NCBI RefSeq assembly: GCF_032337115.1
Contig: NZ_JAVXZY010000002.1
Location: forward strand, 372,001-436,000
DNA: 64,000 nucleotides
Origin: Roseateles_C aquae
GTDB taxonomy: Bacteria > Pseudomonadota > Gammaproteobacteria > Burkholderiales > Burkholderiaceae_C
Reading direction: 5' to 3'
Shown: one piece after another, positions 45,023 to 53,839 of the stretch
Layout: the number at the start of each line of letters is the position of its first letter
Numbering within the stretch: the stretch's first letter is position 1
Program-made: the position numbers and the translations under genes
The notes under the pieces: generated by a model
Database searches by the model: none
Told to the model about the DNA's origin: nothing
What the model saw: the letters and a program-made list of their open reading frames with translations, nothing else

Positions 45023-45810
45023 AGCGCCTGCAAAGCCTTGAGGAAAGCCTCGTCCTGCTTGCTGAGCTTGCCCGCCGCGCGTGCCGCGGCAATCAGCTCG
45101 GGCCGGCGGCGCAGCGTCAGCTCCAGCGAGCGCTCGCGGCGCCAGCGTGCGATCTGCGCGTGGTGGCCCGAGAGCAGCACCGGCGGCACCGGCAAGTCCT
45201 CGCTCTGCCCCGGCAGATCGCGCAAGACCTCGGGGCGGCTGTAGTGCGGGCAATCGAGCAGGCCATCGGAGAAGCTGTCCTGCTCGTGCGAGGCGGCATC
45301 GTTGAGCACACCAGGCTGCAAGCGGGCAATCGCATCGAGCAGGGCAATCGCCGGCAGCTCACCGCCGGAGAGGATGAAATCGCCCAGGCTCAGCTCCAGC
45401 GTCACATGGCGATCCAGAAAGCGCTGGTCCATGCCTTCGTAGCGGCCGCACAGCAGCACCGCGCCGGGCCCCTGCGCCAGTTCCTGCACCAAGGCCTGAT
45501 CAATGCGCCGGCCGGTTGGCGTGAAATGAATGATGGCCGGCACGCCGCCGCTGGCGGCATCCGCACCCGCAGCCAACCGCGCCGCCTTGGCCGCCGCCAG
45601 CGCCCGCTCCAGCGGCTCCACCAGCATCACCATGCCGGGGCCGCCACCATAGGGACGGTCGTCGACACGGCGGTAGTTGTCGTCGGCGAAATCGCGCAGC
45701 TGCCAGGGCTGGACCTCGATCTGCCCGCTGTCAAAGGCGCGCCGCGCCACACCCACGCTCAGGAAAGGCGTGAAGAGCTCGGGAAACAGGGTGATCAGAT
45801 CAAAGCGCAT
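45019..45810 (-). CDS. trmD: tRNA (guanine-N1)-methyltransferase
   Basis: Methylates G37 of tRNAs reading CCN, CUN and CGG codons, preventing frameshifts; uses S-adenosylmethionine held in a trefoil knot. The 263-residue protein starts [13 protein letters not shown] and carries the knot motif [17 protein letters not shown] with GVL and [20 protein letters not shown]. Complete family length. Between rimM (43-nt gap) and rplS in the conserved cluster. Confidence 0.97.
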   Translation of the reverse strand: MRFDLITLFPELFTPFLSVGVARRAFDSGQIEVQPWQLRDFADDNYRRVDDRPYGGGPGMVMLVEPLERALAAAKAARLAAGADAASGGVPAIIHFTPTGRRIDQALVQELAQGPGAVLLCGRYEGMDQRFLDRHVTLELSLGDFILSGGELPAIALLDAIARLQPGVLNDAASHEQDSFSDGLLDCPHYSRPEVLRDLPGQSEDLPVPPVLLSGHHAQIARWRRERSLELTLRRRPELIAAARAAGKLSKQDEAFLKALQAL

Positions 45811-45852
45811 CGCGGCGGGGCCTGCGCGCTTGCAGCAGCGCCAGTGCTGGGC

Positions 45853-46455
45853 TCAGTAGTCCAGGCCCCAGTCGACCGTGATGCGGCGTTCGGCCAGGCT
45901 CACATCATCGACAAAGGCGGAAACAAACGGCACCAGGCGTTCCTGGTCTGGCTTGACCGGCGCCACGGCACCCGGCGGCGCAATGCGCAGCACCGCGTGC
46001 GGGCCGGTGTCCATCAGACCGACCACCTCACCCAGGGTCTCACCCTGGCGGTTGACGACGGTCAGGCCGATCAGGTCAACCCAGTAGAACTCGTCGGGAT
46101 CGGCACTGGGGAAATGGGCACGTGAAATGAAGATGCGGGCACCTCGCAGGGCCTCGGCGCCATTGCGGTCGCTGACACCTTCGATCTGGGCAACGATGCC
46201 GTCGCCATGATCACGCACCGAAAGAATCTTCAGCACGGCCGGCAAGGTCTTGGCCTTGGCGGCAGGGGCTTCGTCGCTGGCTTTCAAGAACCAGCGGCGC
46301 GAGCCAAACAGGGCCTGGGGATCGGTGGAATAGGCCTGGACGCGAATCCAGCCCTTGATGCCCCAGGCGTCCAGAATGCGCCCGACCTCGATCGCGTCAT
46401 CCGGCCAGGCTGCCTCAGCGGCAGCGGCGGCGTTCAGGCGATCAACGGGCGTCAT
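45853..46455 (-). CDS. rimM: 16S rRNA maturation factor RimM
   Basis: Assists late 30S assembly by binding protein S19. Of 200 residues: N-terminal RimM domain (VGRILDAWGIKGWIRVQAYSTDP) and PRC-barrel (PDEFYWVDLIGLTVVN). The C-terminus ends in RRITVDWGLDY, close to the usual DWGxxF/Y ending. Between rpsP (23 nt) and trmD (42 nt). Start at ATG 46455. Confidence 0.95.
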   Translation of the reverse strand: MTPVDRLNAAAAAEAAWPDDAIEVGRILDAWGIKGWIRVQAYSTDPQALFGSRRWFLKASDEAPAAKAKTLPAVLKILSVRDHGDGIVAQIEGVSDRNGAEALRGARIFISRAHFPSADPDEFYWVDLIGLTVVNRQGETLGEVVGLMDTGPHAVLRIAPPGAVAPVKPDQERLVPFVSAFVDDVSLAERRITVDWGLDY

Positions 46456-46478
46456 TCAGGCAGTCTCAGACCAACAGC

Positions 46479-46730
46479 TCAGGCTGCAGCCTTCTTGGCT
46501 TGATCGACCAGACGGGTCACCGTCGGCGACAGCTGGGCGCCAACGCCAACCCAGTAGGCGACGCGGTCTTGGGCCACGCGCAGCGACTCGGCAGCGCCGG
46601 AAGCCACGGGGTTGTAGAAGCCGACCTTCTCGATGAAGCGGCCGTCACGGCGTTGCTGGCTGTTGGCCACAACGATGTTGTAGAAGGGGCGCTTCTTGGA
46701 GCCGCCGCGTGCGAGTCGAATCACGACCAT
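46479..46730 (-). CDS. rpsP: 30S ribosomal protein S16
   Basis: Ribosomal protein S16, 83 residues, first gene of the cluster. Signature [22 protein letters not shown] and [16 protein letters not shown]. The C-terminus is Lys/Ala-rich. Upstream at 46920-46925 (minus) is a perfect TATAAT. Confidence 0.98.
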   Translation of the reverse strand: MVVIRLARGGSKKRPFYNIVVANSQQRRDGRFIEKVGFYNPVASGAAESLRVAQDRVAYWVGVGAQLSPTVTRLVDQAKKAAA

Positions 46731-46919
46731 GATGAATCCTTAGTTCTTAAGCGTTCCACCGCACCAGGAGACACTCAGGGCGAGCAGATCGAAAAAACAC
46801 CTCGCTTTGCTCAGACTTCATCAATTGAAGGCCTGGCGCCGCACAAGTGTCGTGGCTTTTGTTTTTTGGCCGCTGTAGATACGCCAACTCTCGCGAGCCG
46901 ACCAGCACCAAAACCCGAC

Positions 46920-46948
46920 ATTATAGACGTGTTACGGCACAATGAGCA
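46920..46948 (-). promoter_or_regulatory. Candidate promoter of rpsP-rimM-trmD
   Basis: A perfect TATAAT on the minus strand (46925 to 46920) with a weak -35 (TGCTCA, 46948 to 46943, 17 bp spacer). It would give a leader of about 180 nt before rpsP. The site also abuts the start of the divergent GNAT gene. Confidence 0.5.
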
Positions 46949-46953
46949 GGATC

Positions 46954-47508
46954 ATGACGACACAAATCAAGAGCGGCACCCTTGTGCTGCGCCCCAGCCA
47001 AGACGGCGACCTGCCGGCCATCCAGCAAATCTATGGCCTGGCCGTGCAAAACGGCACCGGCACCTTTGAAACCGAGGTGCCAGACCAGGCCGAAATGGCC
47101 CGTCGCCGTGCCGAGGTGCTGGGCCGTGGGCTGCCCTGGCTGGTGGCCGAACGTGACGGCCAGCTGCTGGGCTATGCCTACGCCAACTATTTCCGCCCCC
47201 GGCTGGCCTACCGTTTCTGCGTCGAGGATTCGATCTATCTGCACCCGTCTGCCCAGGGCCAGGGCGTGGGACGACTGCTGCTGGCCGAGCTGATCGCCCG
47301 CTGCGAAGCGGCTGGCGCCCGGCAGATGCTGGCCGTGATCGGTGACGCCGAGAACCACGGCTCGGTTGGCCTACACCGCAGCCTGGGCTTTGCCCACACC
47401 GGCGTGCTGAAGTCCGCCGGTTGGAAATTCGGCCGCTGGCTGGATGTGGTGATGATGCAGCGCACCTTGGGCCAGGGCGATCAAAGCCAGCCCGAACAAG
47501 ACTCCTGA
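46954..47508 (+). CDS. GNAT-family N-acetyltransferase (phosphinothricin acetyltransferase-like)
   Basis: Acetyltransferase of 184 residues. The acetyl-CoA pyrophosphate loop is seen in SAQGQGVGRLLL (motif Q/RxxGxG/A), with GYAYANYFRPRLAYRFCVEDSIYLHP before it and ENHGSVGLHRSLGFAHTGVL after it. This layout is typical of Pat/YncA (methionine-sulfone/phosphinothricin) acetyltransferases; the real substrate is unknown. ATG 46954 is chosen because AGCAGG lies 4 nt before; ATG 46942 is an alternative. Divergent from rpsP. The membrane-protein gene follows after 9 nt. Confidence 0.85.
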   Translation: MTTQIKSGTLVLRPSQDGDLPAIQQIYGLAVQNGTGTFETEVPDQAEMARRRAEVLGRGLPWLVAERDGQLLGYAYANYFRPRLAYRFCVEDSIYLHPSAQGQGVGRLLLAELIARCEAAGARQMLAVIGDAENHGSVGLHRSLGFAHTGVLKSAGWKFGRWLDVVMMQRTLGQGDQSQPEQDS

Positions 47509-47517
47509 GACCCCGCG

Positions 47518-47967
47518 ATGAACGAAAACAATTACAAATCGAAAACCATCGCCACCTGGTTGGCCCTCGGCCTGGGCAGCCTGGGACTGCACCGACTCTA
47601 TGTATATGGTTTCAAGGACAAGCTGGCCTGGCTGCACCCCTGGCCGACGCTGGCGGGCCTCTATGGCGTACAGCGCATGAACGAACTGGGCCAAGACGAC
47701 CGTCTGGCCTGGGTGCTGATGCCGCTGCTGGGCTTGATGCTGAGCATCGCCATGCTCAACGGCATCGTCTGGGGCCTGTGCAGCGATGAGCAATGGGACC
47801 AGCGCCACAACCCCGGCCAGCCCGGCCGCAAGAGCGGCTGGGCCGTCATCATTGCGGTGATTGCCTGCCTGTTTCTTGGCGGCACCAGCCTGATGTCGAC
47901 GATCTCGTTCAGCGCCCAGCGCTATTTCGAGACCCAGGCCGAGGCGGCGCAGGCGCTCAGCCAGTAG
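47518..47967 (+). CDS. Small membrane protein, TM2-like
   Basis: A 149-residue membrane protein with an N-terminal segment resembling TM2 (TIATWLALGLGSLGLHRLYVYG), a second helix (LMPLLGLMLSIAMLNGIVWG) and a third (WAVIIAVIACLFLGGTSLM). Function unknown. It is 9 nt after the GNAT gene, so the two are probably cotranscribed. Confidence 0.6.
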   Translation: MNENNYKSKTIATWLALGLGSLGLHRLYVYGFKDKLAWLHPWPTLAGLYGVQRMNELGQDDRLAWVLMPLLGLMLSIAMLNGIVWGLCSDEQWDQRHNPGQPGRKSGWAVIIAVIACLFLGGTSLMSTISFSAQRYFETQAEAAQALSQ

Positions 47968-48128
47968 TTCGTCGGCCGGCGATTCGCCCTTTGGCGCAGC
48001 CGCCCAGCATGACCAACGGATTTGTGCGGCGGCCGTAGACAATCCGCCGCTTCAACAAGCTCCGTTTCGCCAATCCGTGCCCTGGCATCCCGTGCAATCC
48101 TGCCGGCAAGTGCGGATTGGTCCGCCCC

Positions 48129-50600
48129 ATGCGCAAATCAATCCATCGCCCTACCCTGCTCGGCCTCGGCCTGGCTCTACAACTGAGCCTGGGCCTGTTG
48201 GGCCTGAGCAGCCAGGTCTCTGCCGCAACGGCGCAAAGCATCCCCTCCGCCCTGGCTGTCCTCGAAGGCCAGCTACAGCGACAGGACTTCGCAGCCGCGG
48301 AACCGGCACTACAGACCCTGCTGAAGAAGCGTCAGCCCAGCGCCGCCGAGCGCACGCTGATCTACCAGTGGCTGCAACTGCGCGACGACCAGGCCGCGAT
48401 CGAGCGGCGCAGCCAGGCCATGCTGCGAAGCGGCCAGGCAGCCGCCACCGACTGGCTGGCCGCGGGCCGGCAGGCACTCGATCTGCGCCGTTTTGACGAG
48501 GCGGAACGCTGCTTCAAGCTGGCCGGCCAGGCCGCAAAAAACCGCCGCGACCTGGCCTCTCAGGCCAACGCCCTGCGAGGACTGGGCCTGCTGGCCTACC
48601 AGCGCCGCCAGTACGACGAGTCGCTGCAGCTGTTGCAACAGTCGGTGGCCAAGCACGACACCGCCGACAACCAGCTCGCGCTGGCCGAGACTTTGATACG
48701 CCTAGGGAAGACCGATGCGGCGATCAGCGCCATCGAACACGCCATCGTGCTGAATCCCGATCATGAGATGGCCCACTATTACCTGGGCAATGGCTATGCG
48801 AGGCTGAACTACACGCAGCTGGCCGCACAGAATCGCACGGCATTCGAGCAAGCTAACAACCTGGTTCTCCAGGCCTCGGAAGCCTTCAATCAAGGCGACT
48901 TTGCCCGCGCTCGAGTGCTCGCCGTGCAGGCCCTGGCTCGCTGCCCGGCGCACGGACGCGCCCATGCGGTGCTGGCCAAGGCGCTGGAATCGCAGCGGCT
49001 GCTGATCGAGGTTCATCGTGCCGACGCCGAGCGCCGCTTTGCCGCCACCCCCATGCCCGCCGTGCCTGGCATTGAGCGCTATGTGCTGAACTGGGCCGAG
49101 CTGTCGCCACGTCACCAGAAGCGGGTCGCGCTGTCGATCGCGCCCTGGAAGGCCTTCATCCCGGTGCTGGTGGCTGGCGGCGCCACGCACTACATCAAGC
49201 CGCTGGCCATGCGGCTGTCGGAGACACCGGAGGCCCAGGCGCTGAAGGACCAGCGCATCGACTACGACTCGCGCCTCTGGGACGATGTGCGCGGCATGGG
49301 CGGCCACAACACGGTGACCGGCATCGAGGATGTCGAACGCTCGATCTTCGATCGCTACAACACCGTGCTGCATGAGCTGAGCCACCAGGTCCACGGCGTC
49401 CTGACCGCCGATCAGTGGCGACAGATCCAGGAGCTCTACAGCCAGGCCAAGCAGCGCGATGCACGCACCCAGCAGGGCTTTCTGTCCCGCTATGCCGGTG
49501 GCTCGGTGTGGGAGTACTTCGCCGAAGGCGCAAACGCACTGGATTCACCGCGACGCGACGCCTATGACTCGCGCGAAATAGTTCGCGAACGGCTGACCGA
49601 ACTCGACCCCGCCCTGCAGGCCTATGTGGCCAGCCTGTTTGCCATGCAAGACGCCAGTGCCAGCCTGCCCATCGCCCTGGTCAATGCAGGACACCATCTG
49701 CTGAGCCAGGGCAAGCTGGACGAGGCCGTGGCCAAGTTCGAGCAGGCCAGTGCCGCAGCCCCGTCCGACGAATCGGTGCTGGCAGCCCGCCTGCATGCGC
49801 TGGCGCTGCGCCGCGATGCGACAGCCGTCAAGCAATTGGCCCATCAGGCGCAGCAGTTGCGCCCGAACAGCGGCAAGGTGCGCAGCGCCATCGCCGAGGC
49901 CCTCTGGCACAGCGGCGTTTCGCTGGATACCGTCGTTGCCGGCCTGGCGCAGAACCGCGAAGCCTTGCAAGGCGATGACCAACGCCGCAACACGCTGGAG
50001 CTGGCCGACTACGAGCTGCGCCTGGGTCGGGCTGACGCTGCCTTGAAGCACTTTGAAGAGCTGCTCGGCCAACAAGCCGATCACCCGGAAGGCCTGTGGG
50101 GCAAGGCCGCCAGCCTGGCGATGCTCAAGCGCTGGGACGAAGCCTTTGCGAGCTACGACCAGGCCCTGCGCCTGCGCACCGGCCTGGTCGCGCTGCGCGC
50201 CGATCTGCTCAGCCAGCTGCTGCTGGCCGGCCGGCTGGACGCCGCACGCAGCCAGCTGAAGGAGGCCCTGCTGCTTGACGCCACCGATGCCACGCTGCTG
50301 GCCGAACAGGCCTGGCTCAGCCTGGCCGGTGGTCAAGCCGAAGAAGCACTGAACCAGGCGACAGCCACGCTGCAGGCGAATCCCTGGTCCGACCTGGCAC
50401 TGATCGTCAAGGCCGCTGCCGAACGCAGCCTGAAGCGCGACGCCGAAGCCACGCTGGCGCCGCTGCGTCAACGCATCGCTGACGGCACCGGGCCCAGCTA
50501 CCGCTATGACGCCGCCAACCTGCGCTGGAAATCCATCCAGGGCTGGACCGCGGCCGATCAGCGCGTGTTCGATGCACTGCTGAGCGAACCGGCACGCTGA
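48129..50600 (+). CDS. Secreted TPR protein with embedded HELSH zinc-metalloprotease domain
   Basis: Large secreted protein of 823 residues with a signal peptide (RKSIHRPTLLGLGLALQLSLGLLGLSSQVSA). TPR repeats fill the N-terminal third (DFAAAEPALQTLL, RFDEAERCFKLAGQAA, GKTDAAISAIEHAIVLNPDHEMAHYYLG) and the C-terminal third (QGKLDEAVAKFEQASAAAPS and more). Between them is an uncharacterised domain with the zinc motif HELSHQVHG (His415, Glu416, His419) and, 43 residues later, EYFAEGANAL (Glu462/Glu466) as probable third ligand. This is a gluzincin-like layout, possibly related to ATLF-type peptidases (inference). Substrate unknown. ATG 48129 is preferred over TTG 48117. Confidence 0.8.
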   Translation: MRKSIHRPTLLGLGLALQLSLGLLGLSSQVSAATAQSIPSALAVLEGQLQRQDFAAAEPALQTLLKKRQPSAAERTLIYQWLQLRDDQAAIERRSQAMLRSGQAAATDWLAAGRQALDLRRFDEAERCFKLAGQAAKNRRDLASQANALRGLGLLAYQRRQYDESLQLLQQSVAKHDTADNQLALAETLIRLGKTDAAISAIEHAIVLNPDHEMAHYYLGNGYARLNYTQLAAQNRTAFEQANNLVLQASEAFNQGDFARARVLAVQALARCPAHGRAHAVLAKALESQRLLIEVHRADAERRFAATPMPAVPGIERYVLNWAELSPRHQKRVALSIAPWKAFIPVLVAGGATHYIKPLAMRLSETPEAQALKDQRIDYDSRLWDDVRGMGGHNTVTGIEDVERSIFDRYNTVLHELSHQVHGVLTADQWRQIQELYSQAKQRDARTQQGFLSRYAGGSVWEYFAEGANALDSPRRDAYDSREIVRERLTELDPALQAYVASLFAMQDASASLPIALVNAGHHLLSQGKLDEAVAKFEQASAAAPSDESVLAARLHALALRRDATAVKQLAHQAQQLRPNSGKVRSAIAEALWHSGVSLDTVVAGLAQNREALQGDDQRRNTLELADYELRLGRADAALKHFEELLGQQADHPEGLWGKAASLAMLKRWDEAFASYDQALRLRTGLVALRADLLSQLLLAGRLDAARSQLKEALLLDATDATLLAEQAWLSLAGGQAEEALNQATATLQANPWSDLALIVKAAAERSLKRDAEATLAPLRQRIADGTGPSYRYDAANLRWKSIQGWTAADQRVFDALLSEPAR

Positions 50601-50707
50601 AGCTTCCTTGAAGGCCTGACAAAGGCAAGAGGCAGCCGCTCGAGCCGTTACCTCTCCAGGCCGCAGAGTGAAAAAGGCTTATTTCGCGTTGAGTAGTGAT
50701 CCGTCAG

Positions 50708-50788
50708 AACAAACCACGGAGACACAGGGAAGCAAAGGAGCAGGTTCTGCACGACCTGAATTTCTCTGTGTCTCCGTGGCTCTGTGGT
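50708..50788. repeat. Intergenic inverted repeat (CACAGAG family), copy 1
   Basis: Perfect 14-bp arms CCACGGAGACACAG (50714-50727) and CTGTGTCTCCGTGG (50766-50779) with a 38-bp centre. The left part (AACAAACCACGGAG) and right part (TTTCTCTGTGTCTC, CTCTGTGGT) match the element at 59223-59314. Noncoding DNA between the TPR protein and tRNA-Val. Such palindromic elements are a common kind of non-autonomous repeat. Confidence 0.75.
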
Positions 50789-50840
50789 CTGCGTTCGGGT
50801 TGATTTCGACGCATCAGTAATTGGCGCGCAAACAGCCAAG

Positions 50841-50875
50841 AAAAAACCCCTCGAGGCGTGAAGCCTGGAGGGGTT
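50841..50875 (-). terminator. Rho-independent terminator for the tRNA-Val pair
   Basis: On the minus strand AACCCCTC pairs with GAGGGGTT (50868-50875 and 50845-50852), extended by AGGC/GCCT around one mismatch, then a T run (plus A's at 50841-50846). It lies just past the 3' end of tRNA-Val. Confidence 0.8.
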
Positions 50876-50879
50876 GTTC

Positions 50880-50954
50880 TGGTGGGCGGTGCAGGGTTCG
50901 AACCTGCGACCCCTGCCGTGTGAAGGCAGTGCTCTACCGCTGAGCTAACCGCCC
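50880..50954 (-). tRNA. tRNA-Val (anticodon CAC), downstream copy
   Basis: 75-nt cloverleaf: acceptor GGGCGGT/ACCGCCC, D-arm, anticodon stem-loop CTGCC-TTCACAC-GGCAG with CAC, T-arm with GTTCGAA, discriminator A and encoded CCA. Identical to the copy at 51035-51109. Confidence 0.95.
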
Positions 50955-51034
50955 GGTATTTAGCGGCCGGGACCGTTGCGACGTCTGATGAATCTTGCCA
51001 GGGTGAGGCCGATACGATTGCCGGCTTCATGATC

Positions 51035-51109
51035 TGGTGGGCGGTGCAGGGTTCGAACCTGCGACCCCTGCCGTGTGAAGGCAGTGCTCTACCGCTGAGC
51101 TAACCGCCC
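51035..51109 (-). tRNA. tRNA-Val (anticodon CAC), upstream copy
   Basis: Same 75-nt sequence as the other copy, including encoded CCA. The two genes are separated by 80 nt of unrelated sequence. The transcript runs from this gene to 50880 and the terminator. Confidence 0.95.
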
Positions 51110-51181
51110 GGTCATCTTGGTCGCTGCGCCTGACTGTCGCTCTTGGGAAGCTGCAGCCATTCGCTAACCGGGAAGCCCACG

Positions 51182-51211
51182 ATTATGCCATGAGATTTCT
51201 TGCGGCAGCAA
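51182..51211 (-). promoter_or_regulatory. Candidate promoter of the tRNA-Val pair
   Basis: On the minus strand TTGCTG (51211 to 51206) and CATAAT (51187 to 51182), 18-bp spacer. The start of transcription would fall about 65-70 nt before the first tRNA. Confidence 0.5.
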
Positions 51212-51218
51212 GAATTTT

Positions 51219-51941
51219 TCAGGCCGGTGCGCTGTCTTCCTGCCAGATGCGCTTGCCGCCGCTGGCCTTGTCGATATCGGCCAGCACGGCCTGATGGGCC
51301 TGCAGCTCAGCCTCGTCGCACCGCAGCACCGGCAGTTCGAAGCGGCTGAAATCGACCGCCTCGATGCGGATTTCGCCGCCTGACTGGCCCGACTGCGCCG
51401 AACTGTCGTCGATCAGCAGGGCATCCTGACCACGTGTCAGGCGGATATAGACCTCGGCCAGCAGCTCGGCATCGAGCAAGGCGCCGTGCAGCGTGCGGCT
51501 GGAGTTGTCGACCTCCAGGCGCCGGCACAGCGCGTCCAGCGAGTTGGCCTTGCCCGGGAACATGTCGCGGGCCATCAGCAGGGTGTCGCGCACACCGCCC
51601 ACCAGCTCGGTCAGCGGCGGCTTGCCCAGGCGGCGCAGCTCCGCGTTCATGAAGCCAACGTCGAAGCCGGCGTTGTGAATCACCAGCTCGGCACCGGCGA
51701 GGAAACCCAGCAGCTGCTCGGCGATCTCGGCAAACTTGGGCTTGTCGGCCAGGAATTCGTCGGTCAGGCCGTGGATGCGCACCGCCTCTTCGTCGCTGGG
51801 CCGCTCTGGGTTGATGTAGAGATGCAGGTTGTTGCCGGTCAGCTGCCGGTTCACCATCTCCACGCAGCCGACTTCAATGATGCGGTCGCCGGCTTCGGCG
51901 CGCAGGCCGGTGGTTTCGGTGTCGAAAAAGATTTGACGCAT
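51219..51941 (-). CDS. dnaQ: DNA polymerase III epsilon subunit (3'-5' proofreading exonuclease)
   Basis: Proofreading exonuclease of the replicative polymerase, 240 residues. ExoI motif FFDTETTGL (Asp7, Glu9), ExoII HNAGFDVGFMN and ExoIII LHGALLDAELLAEVY are intact. The C-terminus contains a Ser/Gln linker and a helical tail that would bind the alpha subunit. It lies 12 nt downstream of lgt on the same strand, so the two are probably cotranscribed. Confidence 0.95.
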   Translation of the reverse strand: MRQIFFDTETTGLRAEAGDRIIEVGCVEMVNRQLTGNNLHLYINPERPSDEEAVRIHGLTDEFLADKPKFAEIAEQLLGFLAGAELVIHNAGFDVGFMNAELRRLGKPPLTELVGGVRDTLLMARDMFPGKANSLDALCRRLEVDNSSRTLHGALLDAELLAEVYIRLTRGQDALLIDDSSAQSGQSGGEIRIEAVDFSRFELPVLRCDEAELQAHQAVLADIDKASGGKRIWQEDSAPA

Positions 51942-51953
51942 GGGATTCTGGCT

Positions 51954-52757
51954 TCAGGCTTGCCGGTTGCGCCGCGAGGCCCAGATCCAGATCAGCAATC
52001 CGGCGGCAATCATCGGCAGGCACAACCATTGTCCCCGACTCAGGCCCAGGGCCTGCAAGCCGAGATAGGCATCAGGCTCGCGGAAGAACTCGATGACGAA
52101 GCGCTGCAGACCGTAGAGGAACAGGAACAGGCCGGAAATCTGCCCGGTGAGGCGTGGCCTGCGGGCATAGAGCCAAAGCAGGCCGAACAGCACCATGCCC
52201 TCGCCGATGGCTTGATAGATTTGCGAGGGGTGGCGTGGCACTTGCGTCGGCGCCTGCGGGAACACCATGGCCCAGGGCAGAGAAGCGTCGGCTTCCCGGC
52301 CCCACAACTCGCCGTTGACGAAGTTGGCGATGCGCACCAGTCCGAAGCTCAGGCCCACACAGGGCGCAACCAGATCAGTCACGTCAAAAAAGCTGCGCCT
52401 ACGCTTCCAGCCATAGACGGCCAGCGCCACGATGACGCCAAGCAGTCCGCCGTGGAAGGCCATGCCGCCGGTCCAGACCTTGATGATCTCGGCCGGGTTG
52501 GCGAGAAAGTACTCGGGCTTGTAGAACAGCACAAAGCCAAGCCGACCGCCCAGCACCACGCCAAGCACCCCGTAAAACAGCAGGTCATCGAGATCCTGGG
52601 CCACCCATGCCTGCGGCACGAGCGATGGCTGGCGGATGCGCCAGCGCGCCAGCAGCAGGAAAGCAGCAAAACCGGCCAGGTAGGCCAGGCCATACCAATG
52701 GATGGACACCGGCCCCAGATGCAAGGCAACCGGGTCAAACTGTGGATGCACAAGCAT
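51954..52757 (-). CDS. lgt: Prolipoprotein diacylglyceryl transferase
   Basis: Inner-membrane enzyme that transfers diacylglycerol from phosphatidylglycerol to the lipobox cysteine of prolipoproteins, the first step of lipoprotein maturation. The 267-residue protein has seven or so helices and the Lgt signature [20 protein letters not shown] plus [12 protein letters not shown]. Several lipoproteins in the window (DUF1439, Pro/Thr-linker, small lipoprotein) are substrates in principle. Between the TPR gene (30 nt) and dnaQ (12 nt). Confidence 0.97.
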   Translation of the reverse strand: MLVHPQFDPVALHLGPVSIHWYGLAYLAGFAAFLLLARWRIRQPSLVPQAWVAQDLDDLLFYGVLGVVLGGRLGFVLFYKPEYFLANPAEIIKVWTGGMAFHGGLLGVIVALAVYGWKRRRSFFDVTDLVAPCVGLSFGLVRIANFVNGELWGREADASLPWAMVFPQAPTQVPRHPSQIYQAIGEGMVLFGLLWLYARRPRLTGQISGLFLFLYGLQRFVIEFFREPDAYLGLQALGLSRGQWLCLPMIAAGLLIWIWASRRNRQA

Positions 52758-52787
52758 CGTCGAGATCCTCTAGAAACAAGCCGCGCA

Positions 52788-53789
52788 TCATAGTGCCGGG
52801 CCCAGCTCGGCCAGGCGACGGCGGCAGTCCTCGACATTGTTCGGGCTGGCGCGGCGGTTCTGCAGATAGCGCTCAAAGGCGGCGCGCGCCAGCGCCTTCT
52901 CGCCCTTGGCCTGCAGTGCCACGCCGATGCGGTGGTCCAGCGGCAGTTGCTCGGCGCCATCGAGTGCGCGGGCGCGTTCGAACTGGCGGATCGCCTCGTC
53001 AAACTGTTCCATCGCGGTGTACATACGGCCCAGGCCATAGGCAGCCAGCGCATGGTTGGGCTGATCCTTCTGCAACTGCTCCAGCAAGGCCCTGGCCCGC
53101 GGGTACTGCTTCTGGTCGATCAGTTCCTTGGCGAGCAGCCCCCAGGCCAGGCGCAGTTCGGCGCGCAAGCCTTCGTCCGCACTCGGGCTGATGCTGCGCA
53201 GCTCCTTCTCCATCAGCGCCCAGTTTTTCTCGGTGGCTGCGGCACGGGCGCGCATCAATCGCGCGTAGTCAGGCTGGCTGCTGCGGACCTCGGCTTCGAG
53301 CTCGCGGGCCTTGGCGGCACCGCCACCGGCAATCGCCGGCACGATCAGGTAGTACTGCTGCAAGGCGCTGCGCGCCTCGATCATGTCGGGCTTCAGGCTC
53401 AGCGCGCGCAGGAAATTCGACTTGATGCGCCCGGCCAGCGACAAGGCCTTCAAGGCGCCACCATTGCTGGCCTGTACCGTCATCAGGCTGGCCAGCACAT
53501 AGGGGCACAGGGCTTCGTCGGGCTTGTTGTCGACACAGTCCTGCATGCTGCGCAGGCCCTGTTCCTGACGCTTGTGATCGGCCAGATCGATCTGAGCCAG
53601 GGCCAGCGCGGCGCTGGCCTGCAAATCGCCAGGTTTTTCTCGCAGGCGCGTCAAGGCCTGGCGTTCCATCTCGTCGGCGCGGCCGGCATCGAGCAAGGCC
53701 TGCCAGGGCGGTTCACTGAACAGCGCCGCCTGGGCCGTGGGCAGGGCCAGGCTGAGGCCCAAGACAGCGGTAAGCAAAGACAGGCGCAT
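52788..53789 (-). CDS. Secreted TPR protein, copy 2 of a tandem pair
   Basis: Exported TPR protein of 333 residues with a signal peptide (MRLSLLTAVLGLSLALPTAQA). Several TPRs; the C-terminal TPRs (QFDEAIRQFERARALDGAEQ, LARAAFERYLQNR) are close to those of the neighbour at 53840. Function unknown. The two genes overlap little (50 nt apart), likely arisen by duplication. ATG 53789 is chosen on signal-peptide grounds. Confidence 0.8.
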   Translation of the reverse strand: MRLSLLTAVLGLSLALPTAQAALFSEPPWQALLDAGRADEMERQALTRLREKPGDLQASAALALAQIDLADHKRQEQGLRSMQDCVDNKPDEALCPYVLASLMTVQASNGGALKALSLAGRIKSNFLRALSLKPDMIEARSALQQYYLIVPAIAGGGAAKARELEAEVRSSQPDYARLMRARAAATEKNWALMEKELRSISPSADEGLRAELRLAWGLLAKELIDQKQYPRARALLEQLQKDQPNHALAAYGLGRMYTAMEQFDEAIRQFERARALDGAEQLPLDHRIGVALQAKGEKALARAAFERYLQNRRASPNNVEDCRRRLAELGPAL

Positions 53790-53839
53790 GGCACTCCGGG
53801 ATGAAGGCGCGCTGCGCCTGGCTGTGAGGGCCAGCCGAC

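Noticed and set aside
50708..50788. rho-independent terminator for the TPR gene
   Set aside because: The arms are long but the centre is 38 nt and no T run follows. It fits a repeat element better.
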